Positions 1 to 7,754 of a DNA stretch of 64,000 nt are shown piece after piece. This DNA comes from Streptomyces sp. NBC_00083 (GTDB lineage: Bacteria; Actinomycetota; Actinomycetes; Streptomycetales; Streptomycetaceae), in contig NZ_JAPELY010000003.1 in assembly GCF_026343295.1 (NCBI RefSeq), positions 62,001 through 126,000 of the forward strand. Reading direction: 5' to 3'. The position numbers and the translations under genes were made by a program. The notes beneath the pieces are model-generated. The model made no database searches and was not told where the DNA came from. It was given only the letters and a program-made list of their open reading frames with translations. The number at the start of each line of letters is the position of its first letter. Position 1 is the stretch's first letter.

Positions 1-285
1 CACAACCCCGACTTCGCGGCGATCGCGCGGGCGGCCGGGGCGTACGGGGTGCGGGTCGACAAGCCCAAGCAGCTCGGAAGCGCTCTCAAGGACGCCTTCA
101 AGCACAAGGGCCCGGCGCTCGTCGACATCGTCACCGACCCGAACGCGCTCTCCATCCCGCCGAAGATCAGCGCCGACATGGTGTCGGGCTTCGCCCTCTC
201 CGCCGGCAAGATCGTCCTGGACGGCGGGGTGGGCCGCATGCTCCAGATGGCCCGCTCCAACCTCCGCAACGTCCCGAGGCCCTGA
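1..285 (+). CDS. poxB: Pyruvate dehydrogenase (PoxB-like ThDP enzyme), C-terminal fragment
   Basis: This is the last 94 residues of a thiamine-diphosphate enzyme whose start lies outside the window; the frame is open from base 1 and ends in TGA. The ending ARSNLRNVPRP, together with IPPKISADMVSGFALSAGK, is what PoxB-type pyruvate dehydrogenases (quinone) look like at their C terminus. PoxB decarboxylates pyruvate to acetate and CO2 at the membrane, feeding electrons to the quinone pool. The ThDP-binding motif is not in the visible part, so a related acetolactate-synthase-like enzyme cannot be excluded. Bases 75-88 hold a copy of a palindrome that recurs at 41-51 kb, including a GCT alanine codon that is uncommon here. 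Confidence 0.75.
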   Translation, partial: HNPDFAAIARAAGAYGVRVDKPKQLGSALKDAFKHKGPALVDIVTDPNALSIPPKISADMVSGFALSAGKIVLDGGVGRMLQMARSNLRNVPRP

Positions 286-431
286 GGCCCGCCGCCGAGC
301 GGCGGCCCGGCGCACAGAACCACCCCGCCCGTCCGGCGCGTCCTCACCTTCACTCGGCATCCCAACACCGACTACGCTCAGCCGAGTTGCGCCGATGACC
401 AGGCGAGAAGGGCCGGGGGAGCCACATCATC

Positions 432-2336
432 ATGAGCAGTACTAACGGGGACGGACACGGCGAGAAGGACGATTACGTCAACGGGGGGATCAAGCCGCTC
501 GCGGCGAGCGACCCCGCGCGGATCGGACCGTATCTGCTGTTGGGCCGGCTCGGCGCCGGCGGAATGGGGCGGGTGTTCCTCGCCCGGTCGGACAGCGGGC
601 GCACCGTCGCGGTGAAGGTCGTGCACGAGGAGCACGTGTCCGACGAGCAGTTCCGGGCACGGTTCCGCCGCGAGATCGACGCGGCGCGCAGGGTCGGCGA
701 GCGGTACACCGCGCCGGTCATCGACGCGGGCCCCGGTGACGAACCGCCCTGGGTGGCGACGGGATACGTTCCCGGGCTCTCGCTCGAACAGATCGTGCGG
801 CGGTACGGGCCGCTGCCCGCCGCGTCCCTGTACGCCCTCGCCGAGGGGCTGTTGAAGGCGCTCAAGGACATCCACGGCGCGGGGATCGTGCACCGCGACC
901 TGAAACCGTCCAACGTCATGCTCACCGTGGACGGCACCAAGGTCATCGACTTCGGGATCGCGCGGGCCCTGGAAACCTCCGTGGAGTCCCTGCTGACCAG
1001 TACGGGGATGGCGGTCGGCTCACCCGGCTTCATGTCGCCGGAGCAGGTGCGCGGCCAGAGCGCCGGGGTCGAGAGCGATGTGTTCACCCTCGGATGCGTG
1101 CTCACCTACGCGGCGACCGGACAGCTCCCGTTCGGGCAGGGGGCCAGCAACCAGCACGCCGTGATGTTCCAGATCGTGGAGGGCGAGCCCGACCTGTCGG
1201 GCGTCGAGGACGAGGCGCTGCGCGCCTTCATCACCCGGTGTCTGGCCAAGGACATCGCTCAACGCCCCAGTGTGGAGGCGTTGTTGGCGGACCCGGAGCG
1301 CCCGCGTCCGAGCTCGGCGCGCGGCGCCTGGCTGCCCGCCGGAGTCGTGGCGCGCATCGCCCAGCAGTCCGCGCGGCTGCTCGACGCGGAGGCCAAGCCC
1401 CTGCGGGAGGAGCCCGTGGACCGGGCGACCATCGGCCTGCGGCCCGGGACCACGCTGCCCGAAGGGATGGCGGGGGACGGCCTCGCGGGGGACGGCACGG
1501 TCACGGCGCGCGAGCCCGAGGAGAAGCCCCGCCGCAGGCGCCGGCTCGTCGTGCTCCCCGTCATCGCGGTGCTCACCGTCGGCGGCGGCACGGTCGCCGT
1601 GCTCCAGCCCTTCGCGAGCGACGGCGGGAGCGAGGCGCGCGCCAAGACGCCGAGCAGCAGCGCGAGCGTGCATGCCAGTGCGGGCGCGAGTGCAGGTCCC
1701 GGCGTCAGCGCCACGCCTCTGGCGAGCAACTCGCCCGCACCGGCGAGCAGTTCACCCTCGACCGCGGCGAGCGATCCGGCCAAGGGCGACCCGCAGGGGC
1801 AGGACGGCAAGGGCGGCGCCGCCATCGGCGGCGCGGGCGGGCAGAACGCCCAGAACAACGGCGGCGGTTCGGCGCCCGGGACCGGGGACGGCGGCGCCAA
1901 CGCGGCGGCCGGTGGCTCGACGAAGGGCGCCGGCGGGGGAGCGGCCGGCGGTTCCGGTTCCGGTTCCGGTGGCCGCACCGGATCGGGCGGAAGCTCCGGC
2001 AGCTCGGGCTCGTCCGGGTCCACCGCCGGGTCCCCGCCGCCCGCCATGACCGCCTACAGCCTGACGTACGCCAACTCCTGCGTCGGCGCGTGCTCCATGC
2101 CGATCGCCGCGAGCTGGCCCGCGGTCTCCGGCGCCACCCGCTACGACATCCACTACACCAACAAGGGCAGCAACTTCACGAAGAAGAACGTGGACACCGT
2201 GCTCTCCACCGGCGGCCTCGACTACACGATCAACGGCCCCTACTCGGGCGACGAGATCTGTGTCACGGTGCGCGCGGCCAACAAGTACGGCGCGTCCGCG
2301 TGGGCGAAGACCACGTGCGACACGGTGCCCTACTGA
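432..2336 (+). CDS. Membrane-anchored Ser/Thr protein kinase with extracellular FnIII-like domain
   Basis: This is a Hanks-type (PknB-like) receptor kinase of 634 residues. The kinase domain spans about residues 31-285: glycine loop GAGGMG (41-46), VAVK lysine 62, HRDLKPSN (154-161), DFG (173-175) and SPE (202-204) in place of APE. An Arg-rich stretch is followed by one membrane helix near 373-392. A long Ser/Gly/Ala/Pro linker (about 400-540) leads to a C-terminal domain (about 540-634) with fibronectin type III character and paired cysteines. There are no PASTA repeats, so the ligand is unlikely to be peptidoglycan stem peptides by the usual route. The ATG follows GGGGGAG by about 10 bases. 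It stands alone, so its substrate cannot be inferred. Confidence 0.9.
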   Translation: MSSTNGDGHGEKDDYVNGGIKPLAASDPARIGPYLLLGRLGAGGMGRVFLARSDSGRTVAVKVVHEEHVSDEQFRARFRREIDAARRVGERYTAPVIDAGPGDEPPWVATGYVPGLSLEQIVRRYGPLPAASLYALAEGLLKALKDIHGAGIVHRDLKPSNVMLTVDGTKVIDFGIARALETSVESLLTSTGMAVGSPGFMSPEQVRGQSAGVESDVFTLGCVLTYAATGQLPFGQGASNQHAVMFQIVEGEPDLSGVEDEALRAFITRCLAKDIAQRPSVEALLADPERPRPSSARGAWLPAGVVARIAQQSARLLDAEAKPLREEPVDRATIGLRPGTTLPEGMAGDGLAGDGTVTAREPEEKPRRRRRLVVLPVIAVLTVGGGTVAVLQPFASDGGSEARAKTPSSSASVHASAGASAGPGVSATPLASNSPAPASSSPSTAASDPAKGDPQGQDGKGGAAIGGAGGQNAQNNGGGSAPGTGDGGANAAAGGSTKGAGGGAAGGSGSGSGGRTGSGGSSGSSGSSGSTAGSPPPAMTAYSLTYANSCVGACSMPIAASWPAVSGATRYDIHYTNKGSNFTKKNVDTVLSTGGLDYTINGPYSGDEICVTVRAANKYGASAWAKTTCDTVPY

Positions 2337-3288
2337 TCCGTCCGGACGGGCGGCCGTCTGCCGCCGTGCGTACGCGGGTCTACGCCGCGCGCACCCGGCG
2401 GTGCGCGCGTCCGGCCCGCGGACCGTGCGGAATGTCGTGGGACCGATGCAGCAGCACCGTCCTCCGCAAGCGGTCGGGGGCGCGGTACGGGCGGCTGTAC
2501 GCGCCGGGGGCGGGGGCACGGCGCCGGGGCCGGGGCCCCTGAGCGCCCGCCGTGCCGGGTCGCGCTCCTCACCCGCGGGCTCCGGCCCCACCGCGCCGTC
2601 CAGCACCGTGTGCACCGGCTGGTCGTCGAGTACGCCGACATCGGCAGCGGCCCCTCCGCACTTGGGCGGATGCGCGGCGGTCGCGGTGGCTTCGGGGGCG
2701 GCCGGTCCGGTGCGGTGGCGCCCCGCCGGGCGCCGGGCGGATCCACAGCGCGGTCACCCGGTGTCCGGCGGTCGGCCGCGCCGCCGCACGGGCGCTTGCG
2801 TCGCCTGCGGGAACGCGCCGCGGAGGGGCAGGGCCGAGGCGTTCACCAGCGCCGCCGCCCCCGAGCCCGGCTCCCCGCGGGGAGACCGGAGCCGCCGCCC
2901 GCAGCGTCCCCTCGCCCTCCACACGGTCCCGGCGCCCGCCCTCGAATCCGGAACCGCCCCCTCGGCCCGGCGCGGCCGCGCCGCCCACCGGCGTCGAACG
3001 ACGGGCCCACGGGCGTCAACGGGCTCGTGGGGGCGCGCCGGCTCGACCGGCGCATGCCAAGCGCCGAGCGGAGAGGGCCTCCGGACGGTGGGTCGCGCGG
3101 GGCGCATGGACGGGCGCACGAGTCGGTCAACCCCCGTGTGCGTGACGGCAGTTGGCGTTCCGGCAGGTCTCCCGGCGGGAAACCGCGGAGCATGTCCTTT
3201 CGGTTGTCGCGGAATCACGATGAGTGACCGTGGCCAGGCGGGGCATGCATCCCGTGTGCGTGTTCGAGGGAAAGAAGGTCGTCACACC
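2337..3288. other. Gene-poor stretch, no gene supported
   Basis: This 950-base stretch lies between the kinase and the RsbW-like gene. It is very GC-rich with many overlapping open frames on both strands, but none has a recognisable domain, a believable ribosome site or normal amino-acid composition; all are rich in Arg, Pro, Ala and Gly. An ATG at 3220 in frame with the next gene has no ribosome site. It may be decayed sequence or a long upstream region. Confidence 0.5.
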
Positions 3289-3771
3289 GTGCAGGTGGGG
3301 GTTATGACAGGGCATCAGGCAGGATTCGGTCCCGCGGGGAGCGGGCCCGTCCGGACACCTGATGCGCAGCAGGGGGACCGGCGTCTGCTGTGCAGGAGAG
3401 TGGGGCAGGGGGACCTGGCGGCCGTGCGGGACATCCGCCGCGGGCTGCGGGAACTCCTCGCGTCGTCGCCGCACGCGGACACGGCGGACGTGGCGGAGCT
3501 GCTCACCAGCGAACTGGTCACCAATGCCCTCATCCACACCGACCGGGGCGCCGTGGTCACGGCCGTGGTCAGGGAGTCCGGCCTCCGCGTCGAGGTGAAG
3601 GACTTCGTGGCCGAACTGCCCACGCCGTACCGGCCGACGACCGGCGACGGCACGCACGGCAGGGGCCTGCTCCTCGTGGAGGCGCTGGCCGACTCCTGGG
3701 GCGTGCGCGAACACGACCGCGGAAAGATCGTCTGGTTCGAACTCGACGGCGCGGCGCCACCCCGGTGTTAG
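3289..3771 (+). CDS. ATP-binding protein, RsbW/SpoIIAB-like anti-sigma-type HATPase
   Basis: This small GHKL ATPase has the HATPase_c_2 pattern: an N-box ELVTNALIHT, a D-box region VEVKDFVAELP, and GRGLLLVEALADSWGV as the G2-type glycine box. Proteins of this kind act as anti-sigma factors or serine kinases on anti-anti-sigma partners; Streptomyces has many stand-alone copies and most partners are unknown. No sigma factor or STAS protein is adjacent. I place the start at GTG 3289 because AAGAAGG at 3272-3278 sits 10 bases upstream. ATG 3304 (MTGHQAG) is the alternative, but its nearest purine run is only 3 bases away. Length is 160 or 155 residues. Confidence 0.85.
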   Translation: MQVGVMTGHQAGFGPAGSGPVRTPDAQQGDRRLLCRRVGQGDLAAVRDIRRGLRELLASSPHADTADVAELLTSELVTNALIHTDRGAVVTAVVRESGLRVEVKDFVAELPTPYRPTTGDGTHGRGLLLVEALADSWGVREHDRGKIVWFELDGAAPPRC

Positions 3772-3788
3772 GCGCGGCGCCGCCGCGG

Positions 3789-4862
3789 CTATCCGAACTG
3801 CTGCTCAAGGTCCTTCAGTTTGCGCTCCAGGGAGTCGAGCCGGGGAAGGGCCTGGGTGTCGTCCTCGGCGGTGAGGTCCACGGCCCTGGACGCCGGGCCG
3901 GCCGCCGCTGGGTCGGTGGTTCCGACGGCTTGCAGGGAGGGCCGGTTGCGCAGGGGCAGTTGTCCGGGCTCCGCTATGGCCGGCTCCGCGACAGCCTTGG
4001 GCTGCGCGGAGCCCGGCCCCGGGCCGATCCCCTGGACGTCGACCTGACGGCCGCCGCCCCTGCCGCGGCCCCAGGCCCGGTTCTGCCGGCTGAGCGCCTT
4101 GAAGTGCGCCCGGTCCAGCTTCTCCTGGTCCCGCCTGCGGAGCTTGTTCTCCTCCTTGGTGCGCTTGTCCTCGCGGACCTCGTCGACCGCCTCGTCCAGG
4201 GTGCGTACGCCCTCGAGGAGCATCAGCGACCAGGCGCCGAAGGTCTCCCTCGGGGCCCGCAGCCACCGCACGATGCGGATCTGCGGCAACGGCCTCGGAA
4301 CCAGGCCCTGTTCCCGCAGGGCCGCCCGGCGGGTCTGCTTCAGGGCGCGGTCGAAGAGCACCGCCGCCGACAGCGACATCCCGGCGAAGAACTGCGGGGC
4401 GCCCGCGTGGGCCATGCCGCGCGGCGCGTGCACCCAGTTGAACCAGGCCGCCGCGCCCGCGAACGTCCACACCAGCAACCGGGATCCGAGCGCCGCGTCA
4501 CCGTGGCTCGCCTCCCGCACCGCGAGCACGGAGCAGAACATGGCCGCGCCGTCGAGGCCGAACGGGACCAGGTACTCCCAGCCGTCCGTCAGGTTGAGGT
4601 TCTGCCGGCCGAAGCCGACCAGACCGTGGAAGGAGAGCGCGGCGGCCACCGCCGCGCAGCAGAAGAGGAGTACGTAGGACGCGGTGCCGTACACCGCCTC
4701 CTTCCTTCTGCGGCGCTCCTCGCTGCGCTCCCAGGAGTCCTCGCCGGACGCGCCGTCACTGGCGCGCTTGCCGCGCGCGAGCACTACCAGAGCCACAACG
4801 ACCCCCACGATCATCACGCCGCCCGGAAGCAGCCAGTCCAGCGATATGTCGGTCAGTCGCAT
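3789..4862 (-). CDS. DUF2637 (SpdB-like) membrane protein
   Basis: The N-terminal half carries about four to five hydrophobic helices: MIVGVVVALVVLA near the start, then SYVLLFCCAAVAAALSF, LVPFGLDGAAMFCSVLAV and a helix around LVWTFAGAAAWFNW. The order and the FNWVHAP and LKQTRR segments are typical of the actinobacterial DUF2637 family, which is related to plasmid-spreading SpdB proteins. The C-terminal half is hydrophilic, charged and Pro-rich and ends in a short heptad-like stretch (LDSLERKLKDLEQQ). I start at ATG 4862 (MRLTDIS), which has AAGGGA upstream; an in-frame extension upstream has no ribosome site. It converges on the RsbW-like gene with only 17 bases between stops. Function unknown; 357 residues. 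Confidence 0.85.
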   Translation of the reverse strand: MRLTDISLDWLLPGGVMIVGVVVALVVLARGKRASDGASGEDSWERSEERRRRKEAVYGTASYVLLFCCAAVAAALSFHGLVGFGRQNLNLTDGWEYLVPFGLDGAAMFCSVLAVREASHGDAALGSRLLVWTFAGAAAWFNWVHAPRGMAHAGAPQFFAGMSLSAAVLFDRALKQTRRAALREQGLVPRPLPQIRIVRWLRAPRETFGAWSLMLLEGVRTLDEAVDEVREDKRTKEENKLRRRDQEKLDRAHFKALSRQNRAWGRGRGGGRQVDVQGIGPGPGSAQPKAVAEPAIAEPGQLPLRNRPSLQAVGTTDPAAAGPASRAVDLTAEDDTQALPRLDSLERKLKDLEQQFG

Positions 4863-4978
4863 GCGGTGTCCCTTGCATCGCGTAGGGCGTATCGGCCGCC
4901 ATACTGCTCCAGCCGTACCGGCCGGCAAGGGGGTTTCGGGGCAAGAGGACGCCAACGGAGTCCGAGGGGGGTCGGATA

Positions 4979-5039
4979 GGGGGTCTTGGCTCGAACCCCC
5001 GTTCCCTGAGCGCCAGTTGGGTTCGACCGGTGCTCACCC
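4979..5039. terminator. Two hairpins between the DUF2637 gene and the siderophore reductase
   Basis: GGGGGT (4979-4984) pairs with ACCCCC (4995-5000) across a 10-base loop. GAGCGCC (5010-5016) pairs with GGTGCTC with one G-U across a 14-base loop. They lie just past the end of the minus-strand siderophore reductase gene and before the DUF2637 start, so they most likely terminate the former. There is no U-tract, which is usual in Streptomyces. Confidence 0.4.
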
Positions 5040-5056
5040 GGACGGGTGGCATGGAG

Positions 5057-5905
5057 TCAGGATGCCGCGCTGAGCCGCTGCACCCGGTCGGCGTCGCAGG
5101 TGCGCGGACACGTGACGCACGTTTCCTCGGGGCGGATCGTGTAGAAGAAGCAGCAGCTCGCGCGGTCCCGGGTCGGCAGGGGGCGGCCGTCGGGCGCGGT
5201 CAGCTCGCGGAAGCCGGGGGTGCCCACGTACGGCTTCGTGGTGCCGGGGAGCAGCGCGTCGAGTTCGGCCATCGCGCGCGACTCCTCGCCGAGCAGCGCG
5301 CCGACGTACCAGAGCCCCTCGACGATCTCGTCCGTCGCCATGCCCCACAGGGCCCGCTTGCCGCGCCGCATGCGCGGCCCGAAGCCGTCGAGCACCGGCG
5401 CGAGATGTTCCGCCACCGCGGCCCGCACCTCGCCCCGCAGCGCCTCCTCGTCCCGTACGACACGGGCGCCGGGCAGCGCCGCAGCCGGGTCACCGGGCAG
5501 ACAGGCGAATTCCCGCACCCGTACGGTCATCCGGCCCAGCGTCCGCTGGAACGCCACGTCGGCGACCGGGATCCGCGGCACCCGCCGGTGCAGGAACCAG
5601 GGCACGGTCACGAGGAGGCAGGCCGGCCAGGCGTAGCGGTGGAAGCCGAAGGACGCGATGACGTCGGGGCGGGCCTGGTGGCCGTAGTCCCGGACGACCT
5701 GGGCGTTGTCCCAGGCCAGGAACGTGTCGAGGGCCGCGCCGCCCTCCGCGAGCTCCGCCGCGCCGACCCATCCCGCGCCCCGCGGCGCCTGCTCCGCCCC
5801 GGCCAGCTCCCTGATGCCCAGGCCGGAGAACACCTCGGCGAGCCGGGCGTAGGAGTCGGCCACGGGGCTCGGCAGCGGACGGGGCAGCAAGGTGGAGACG
5901 GTCAT
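5057..5905 (-). CDS. (2Fe-2S) ferric-siderophore reductase, FhuF-like
   Basis: The 282-residue protein ends in the FhuF signature CC-x10-C-x2-C (CCFFYTIRPEETCVTC), which binds an unusual [2Fe-2S] cluster. FhuF-type proteins reduce ferric iron inside imported hydroxamate siderophores in the cytoplasm so the iron is released. The start is ATG 5905 (MTVSTLLP); a GTG/ATG extension of six residues is possible. The promoter region contains an iron box 27 bases upstream of the start, so it should be repressed by DmdR1/IdeR when iron is plentiful. No siderophore synthesis or uptake genes are adjacent, so it works as a stand-alone reductase. It diverges from a GntR regulator. Confidence 0.88.
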   Translation of the reverse strand: MTVSTLLPRPLPSPVADSYARLAEVFSGLGIRELAGAEQAPRGAGWVGAAELAEGGAALDTFLAWDNAQVVRDYGHQARPDVIASFGFHRYAWPACLLVTVPWFLHRRVPRIPVADVAFQRTLGRMTVRVREFACLPGDPAAALPGARVVRDEEALRGEVRAAVAEHLAPVLDGFGPRMRRGKRALWGMATDEIVEGLWYVGALLGEESRAMAELDALLPGTTKPYVGTPGFRELTAPDGRPLPTRDRASCCFFYTIRPEETCVTCPRTCDADRVQRLSAAS

Positions 5906-5931
5906 ACGGGACCACCGAATCACGATCGTTG

Positions 5932-5950
5932 ACAGGTAAGGCTTACCTTA
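5932..5950. promoter_or_regulatory. DmdR/IdeR iron box
   Basis: The sequence ACAGGTAAGGCTTACCTTA contains AGGTAAG and CTTACCT as perfect arms around a central G. It matches the DtxR-family consensus TTAGGTTAGGCTAACCTAA at most positions. It lies between the divergent siderophore reductase and GntR genes, 27 bases from the reductase start. Confidence 0.85.
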
Positions 5951-6029
5951 TCCGATCGATGCGATGTTTGAACTCGCGCTTTGTCCGCCTATGGTCTGTG
6001 GGGGGCAGGCGGAGCCGTAGGAGGCCGGG

Positions 6030-6773
6030 GTGGAGCAGGGCAGAGCGCGGGAGGCGGCGATGCCTCCGTCCGGGTCACCCCGCGTCCCCGGCCAGACCAG
6101 GAGCGACGCGCGCGGCGAGCACACCCACAGCGAGCCGCCCCCGCCCCGCGCCGTCCACCGTCACTCCGTGCGCGGCCAGATCCTCGCCGCGCTGCGCACC
6201 GCCCTGGTAGACGGCGAGCTCGTGCCCGGCGAGGTGTACTCGGCGCCGGCGCTGGGGGAGCGGTTCGGGGTCTCCGCGACGCCCGTGCGCGAGGCGATGC
6301 AGCAGCTCAGCATCGAGGGCGCCGTCGAGGTCGTGCCCAACCGGGGCTTCCGGGTCACCGAGCGCAGCGCCCGCGAGCTCGCCGAGCTGGCCGAGGTGCG
6401 CGCCATGATCGAGGTGCCGGTGATGATGCGGCTCGCCCGCAGTGTGCCGGCGGCCCGCTGGGCGGAGCTGCGCCCGCTCGCCGAGGCCACCACCGAGGCC
6501 GCCGCCACCGGCGACCGGGCCGGATACGCCGAGTGCGACCGCGCTTTCCACCGGGCCGTCCTCGCCCTCTCGGGCAACCAACAGCTGGTGCAGGTCGCCG
6601 ACGACCTGCACCGGCGCTCCCAGTGGCCGCTGACCGCGGCGCCGGTCGCCCGCCGCGCCGACCTCGTGGCCGACGCGGCCGAGCACCTGGCACTCCTGGA
6701 CGCCCTGTGCGCCCAGAACCTGGCGGTCGTCCAGACCCTCGTACGGGAACACTTCACCGGCTCGGCGCTCTGA
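6030..6773 (+). CDS. GntR-family transcriptional regulator, FCD subfamily
   Basis: The winged helix-turn-helix lies at about residues 46-110 (LGERFGVSATPVREAMQQL is the recognition region) and is followed by an all-helical FCD ligand domain (about 115-245), which usually binds a small carboxylate with a metal. The GTG start at 6030 has AGGAGG five bases upstream (6019-6024), which fixes it; a 40-residue Pro/Arg-rich leader precedes the DNA-binding domain. It diverges from the iron-regulated reductase and lies 3 kb upstream of the xanthine dehydrogenase genes. FCD regulators often control ureide or sugar-acid genes, so a role in purine catabolism is possible but not shown. Confidence 0.88.
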   Translation: MEQGRAREAAMPPSGSPRVPGQTRSDARGEHTHSEPPPPRAVHRHSVRGQILAALRTALVDGELVPGEVYSAPALGERFGVSATPVREAMQQLSIEGAVEVVPNRGFRVTERSARELAELAEVRAMIEVPVMMRLARSVPAARWAELRPLAEATTEAAATGDRAGYAECDRAFHRAVLALSGNQQLVQVADDLHRRSQWPLTAAPVARRADLVADAAEHLALLDALCAQNLAVVQTLVREHFTGSAL

Positions 6774-6839
6774 GCCGTACCGCCCCGGGCTGGCTCAACT
6801 CCCTTGCGGGCCAGGCGATCTCAGCTAGTTGACTTACCG

Positions 6840-7628
6840 TCAGGTCGCCGGTGCCGGCGGCGGTACCGCGCCCAGATGGTTCACCAGCCAGGTGGGCACA
6901 CCGAGGAGGCGTACGAGCCGGGCGGCCTCCGTGCGCAGCCGGGTCGAGGCCGGCTCCTCCTCCGTGTCGGCCAGCGCGGCGAGCGCCGGGGCCGTGCCGA
7001 TGAGATAGCCGAGCTCCTCACGGATCCGCAGGGACTCGGTGAAGCCGTGCCGCGCCTCCGCCAACTCCCCGTCGCGCAGGGCGAGTCCGGCCAGATGGCG
7101 CCAGGTGAAGGAGAGCAGCAGGATGTCGCCGTTCGCCTCGGCGCCCTCGTGGGCGCGGCGGTAGGCGGCGCGGGCGGCCTGGGGCGCGTCGGCCACGTTC
7201 TCGGCGAGCAGGCCGCGCCGGAAGTCGAGCAGCGCCCGGCGGCGTCCGGCCGGCGCGATCAGCGCGGCCGCCCGGCCGAACGCGGAACGCGCCTCGTCCG
7301 CCCGGTCCCGCACCCCGAACAGCGTCGAGGCGTAGGCGAGGTAGCCGCGCTCGCAGGCGGCGGCGCCGCGGTCCTCGTCGCTCCGGGCGATCGCCTCGGC
7401 GCCCCGCAGCGCCTCGTCGGCCTCGGCCCAGCCGGATTCGGTGTAGACGCAGCGCTCGGTCAGGAGCGCGGTGCGCTGGAGGGCACCCGCGGGCGTCCCC
7501 GCGTGGGGTTCGAGCAGCGCTGCGGCATCCGTCCAGCAGCCGCGCGAGCGCAGCCGCCATACCGCGGTCTGGAGCGGATCCCCGTCATCTGCAGTCGTTC
7601 CGGAACCAGACATGGCGGTATGCGCCAC
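6840..7628 (-). CDS. TPR-like helical repeat protein, function unknown
   Basis: The 262-residue protein is almost entirely Ala/Arg/Glu/Leu-rich helix pairs, with repeats resembling tetratricopeptide units (for example ADEALRGAEAIARSDE and AAYRRAHEGAEANGDI). Such arrays are protein-binding scaffolds, and similar domains occur at the C terminus of SARP and LuxR regulators, but no DNA-binding or ATPase domain is present here. I choose GTG 7628 because GGGGAGGG lies about five bases upstream; ATG 7613 (MSGSGTT) is the alternative. It sits between the GntR and PucR genes and faces away from the xdh operon. Function cannot be named. Confidence 0.65.
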   Translation of the reverse strand: MAHTAMSGSGTTADDGDPLQTAVWRLRSRGCWTDAAALLEPHAGTPAGALQRTALLTERCVYTESGWAEADEALRGAEAIARSDEDRGAAACERGYLAYASTLFGVRDRADEARSAFGRAAALIAPAGRRRALLDFRRGLLAENVADAPQAARAAYRRAHEGAEANGDILLLSFTWRHLAGLALRDGELAEARHGFTESLRIREELGYLIGTAPALAALADTEEEPASTRLRTEAARLVRLLGVPTWLVNHLGAVPPPAPAT

Positions 7629-7754
7629 GTTGCCCTCCCCGAGCGCGCCATCGAGCTGCTGAGTAGATCCGCATCTCAACACGGAATGGCACGCCGGGCC
7701 AAGGGGGGTGCGTGAATGAGTTCACAATCGTCCGACACTGGCCGGGATCGACTG

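Noticed and set aside
4979..5040. tRNA-like words (GGTTCGA, GCTCGAACCCCC) between the DUF2637 and siderophore reductase genes
   Set aside because: No acceptor stem, anticodon arm or D arm can be drawn at the right distances; the pairing is better explained by two simple hairpins.
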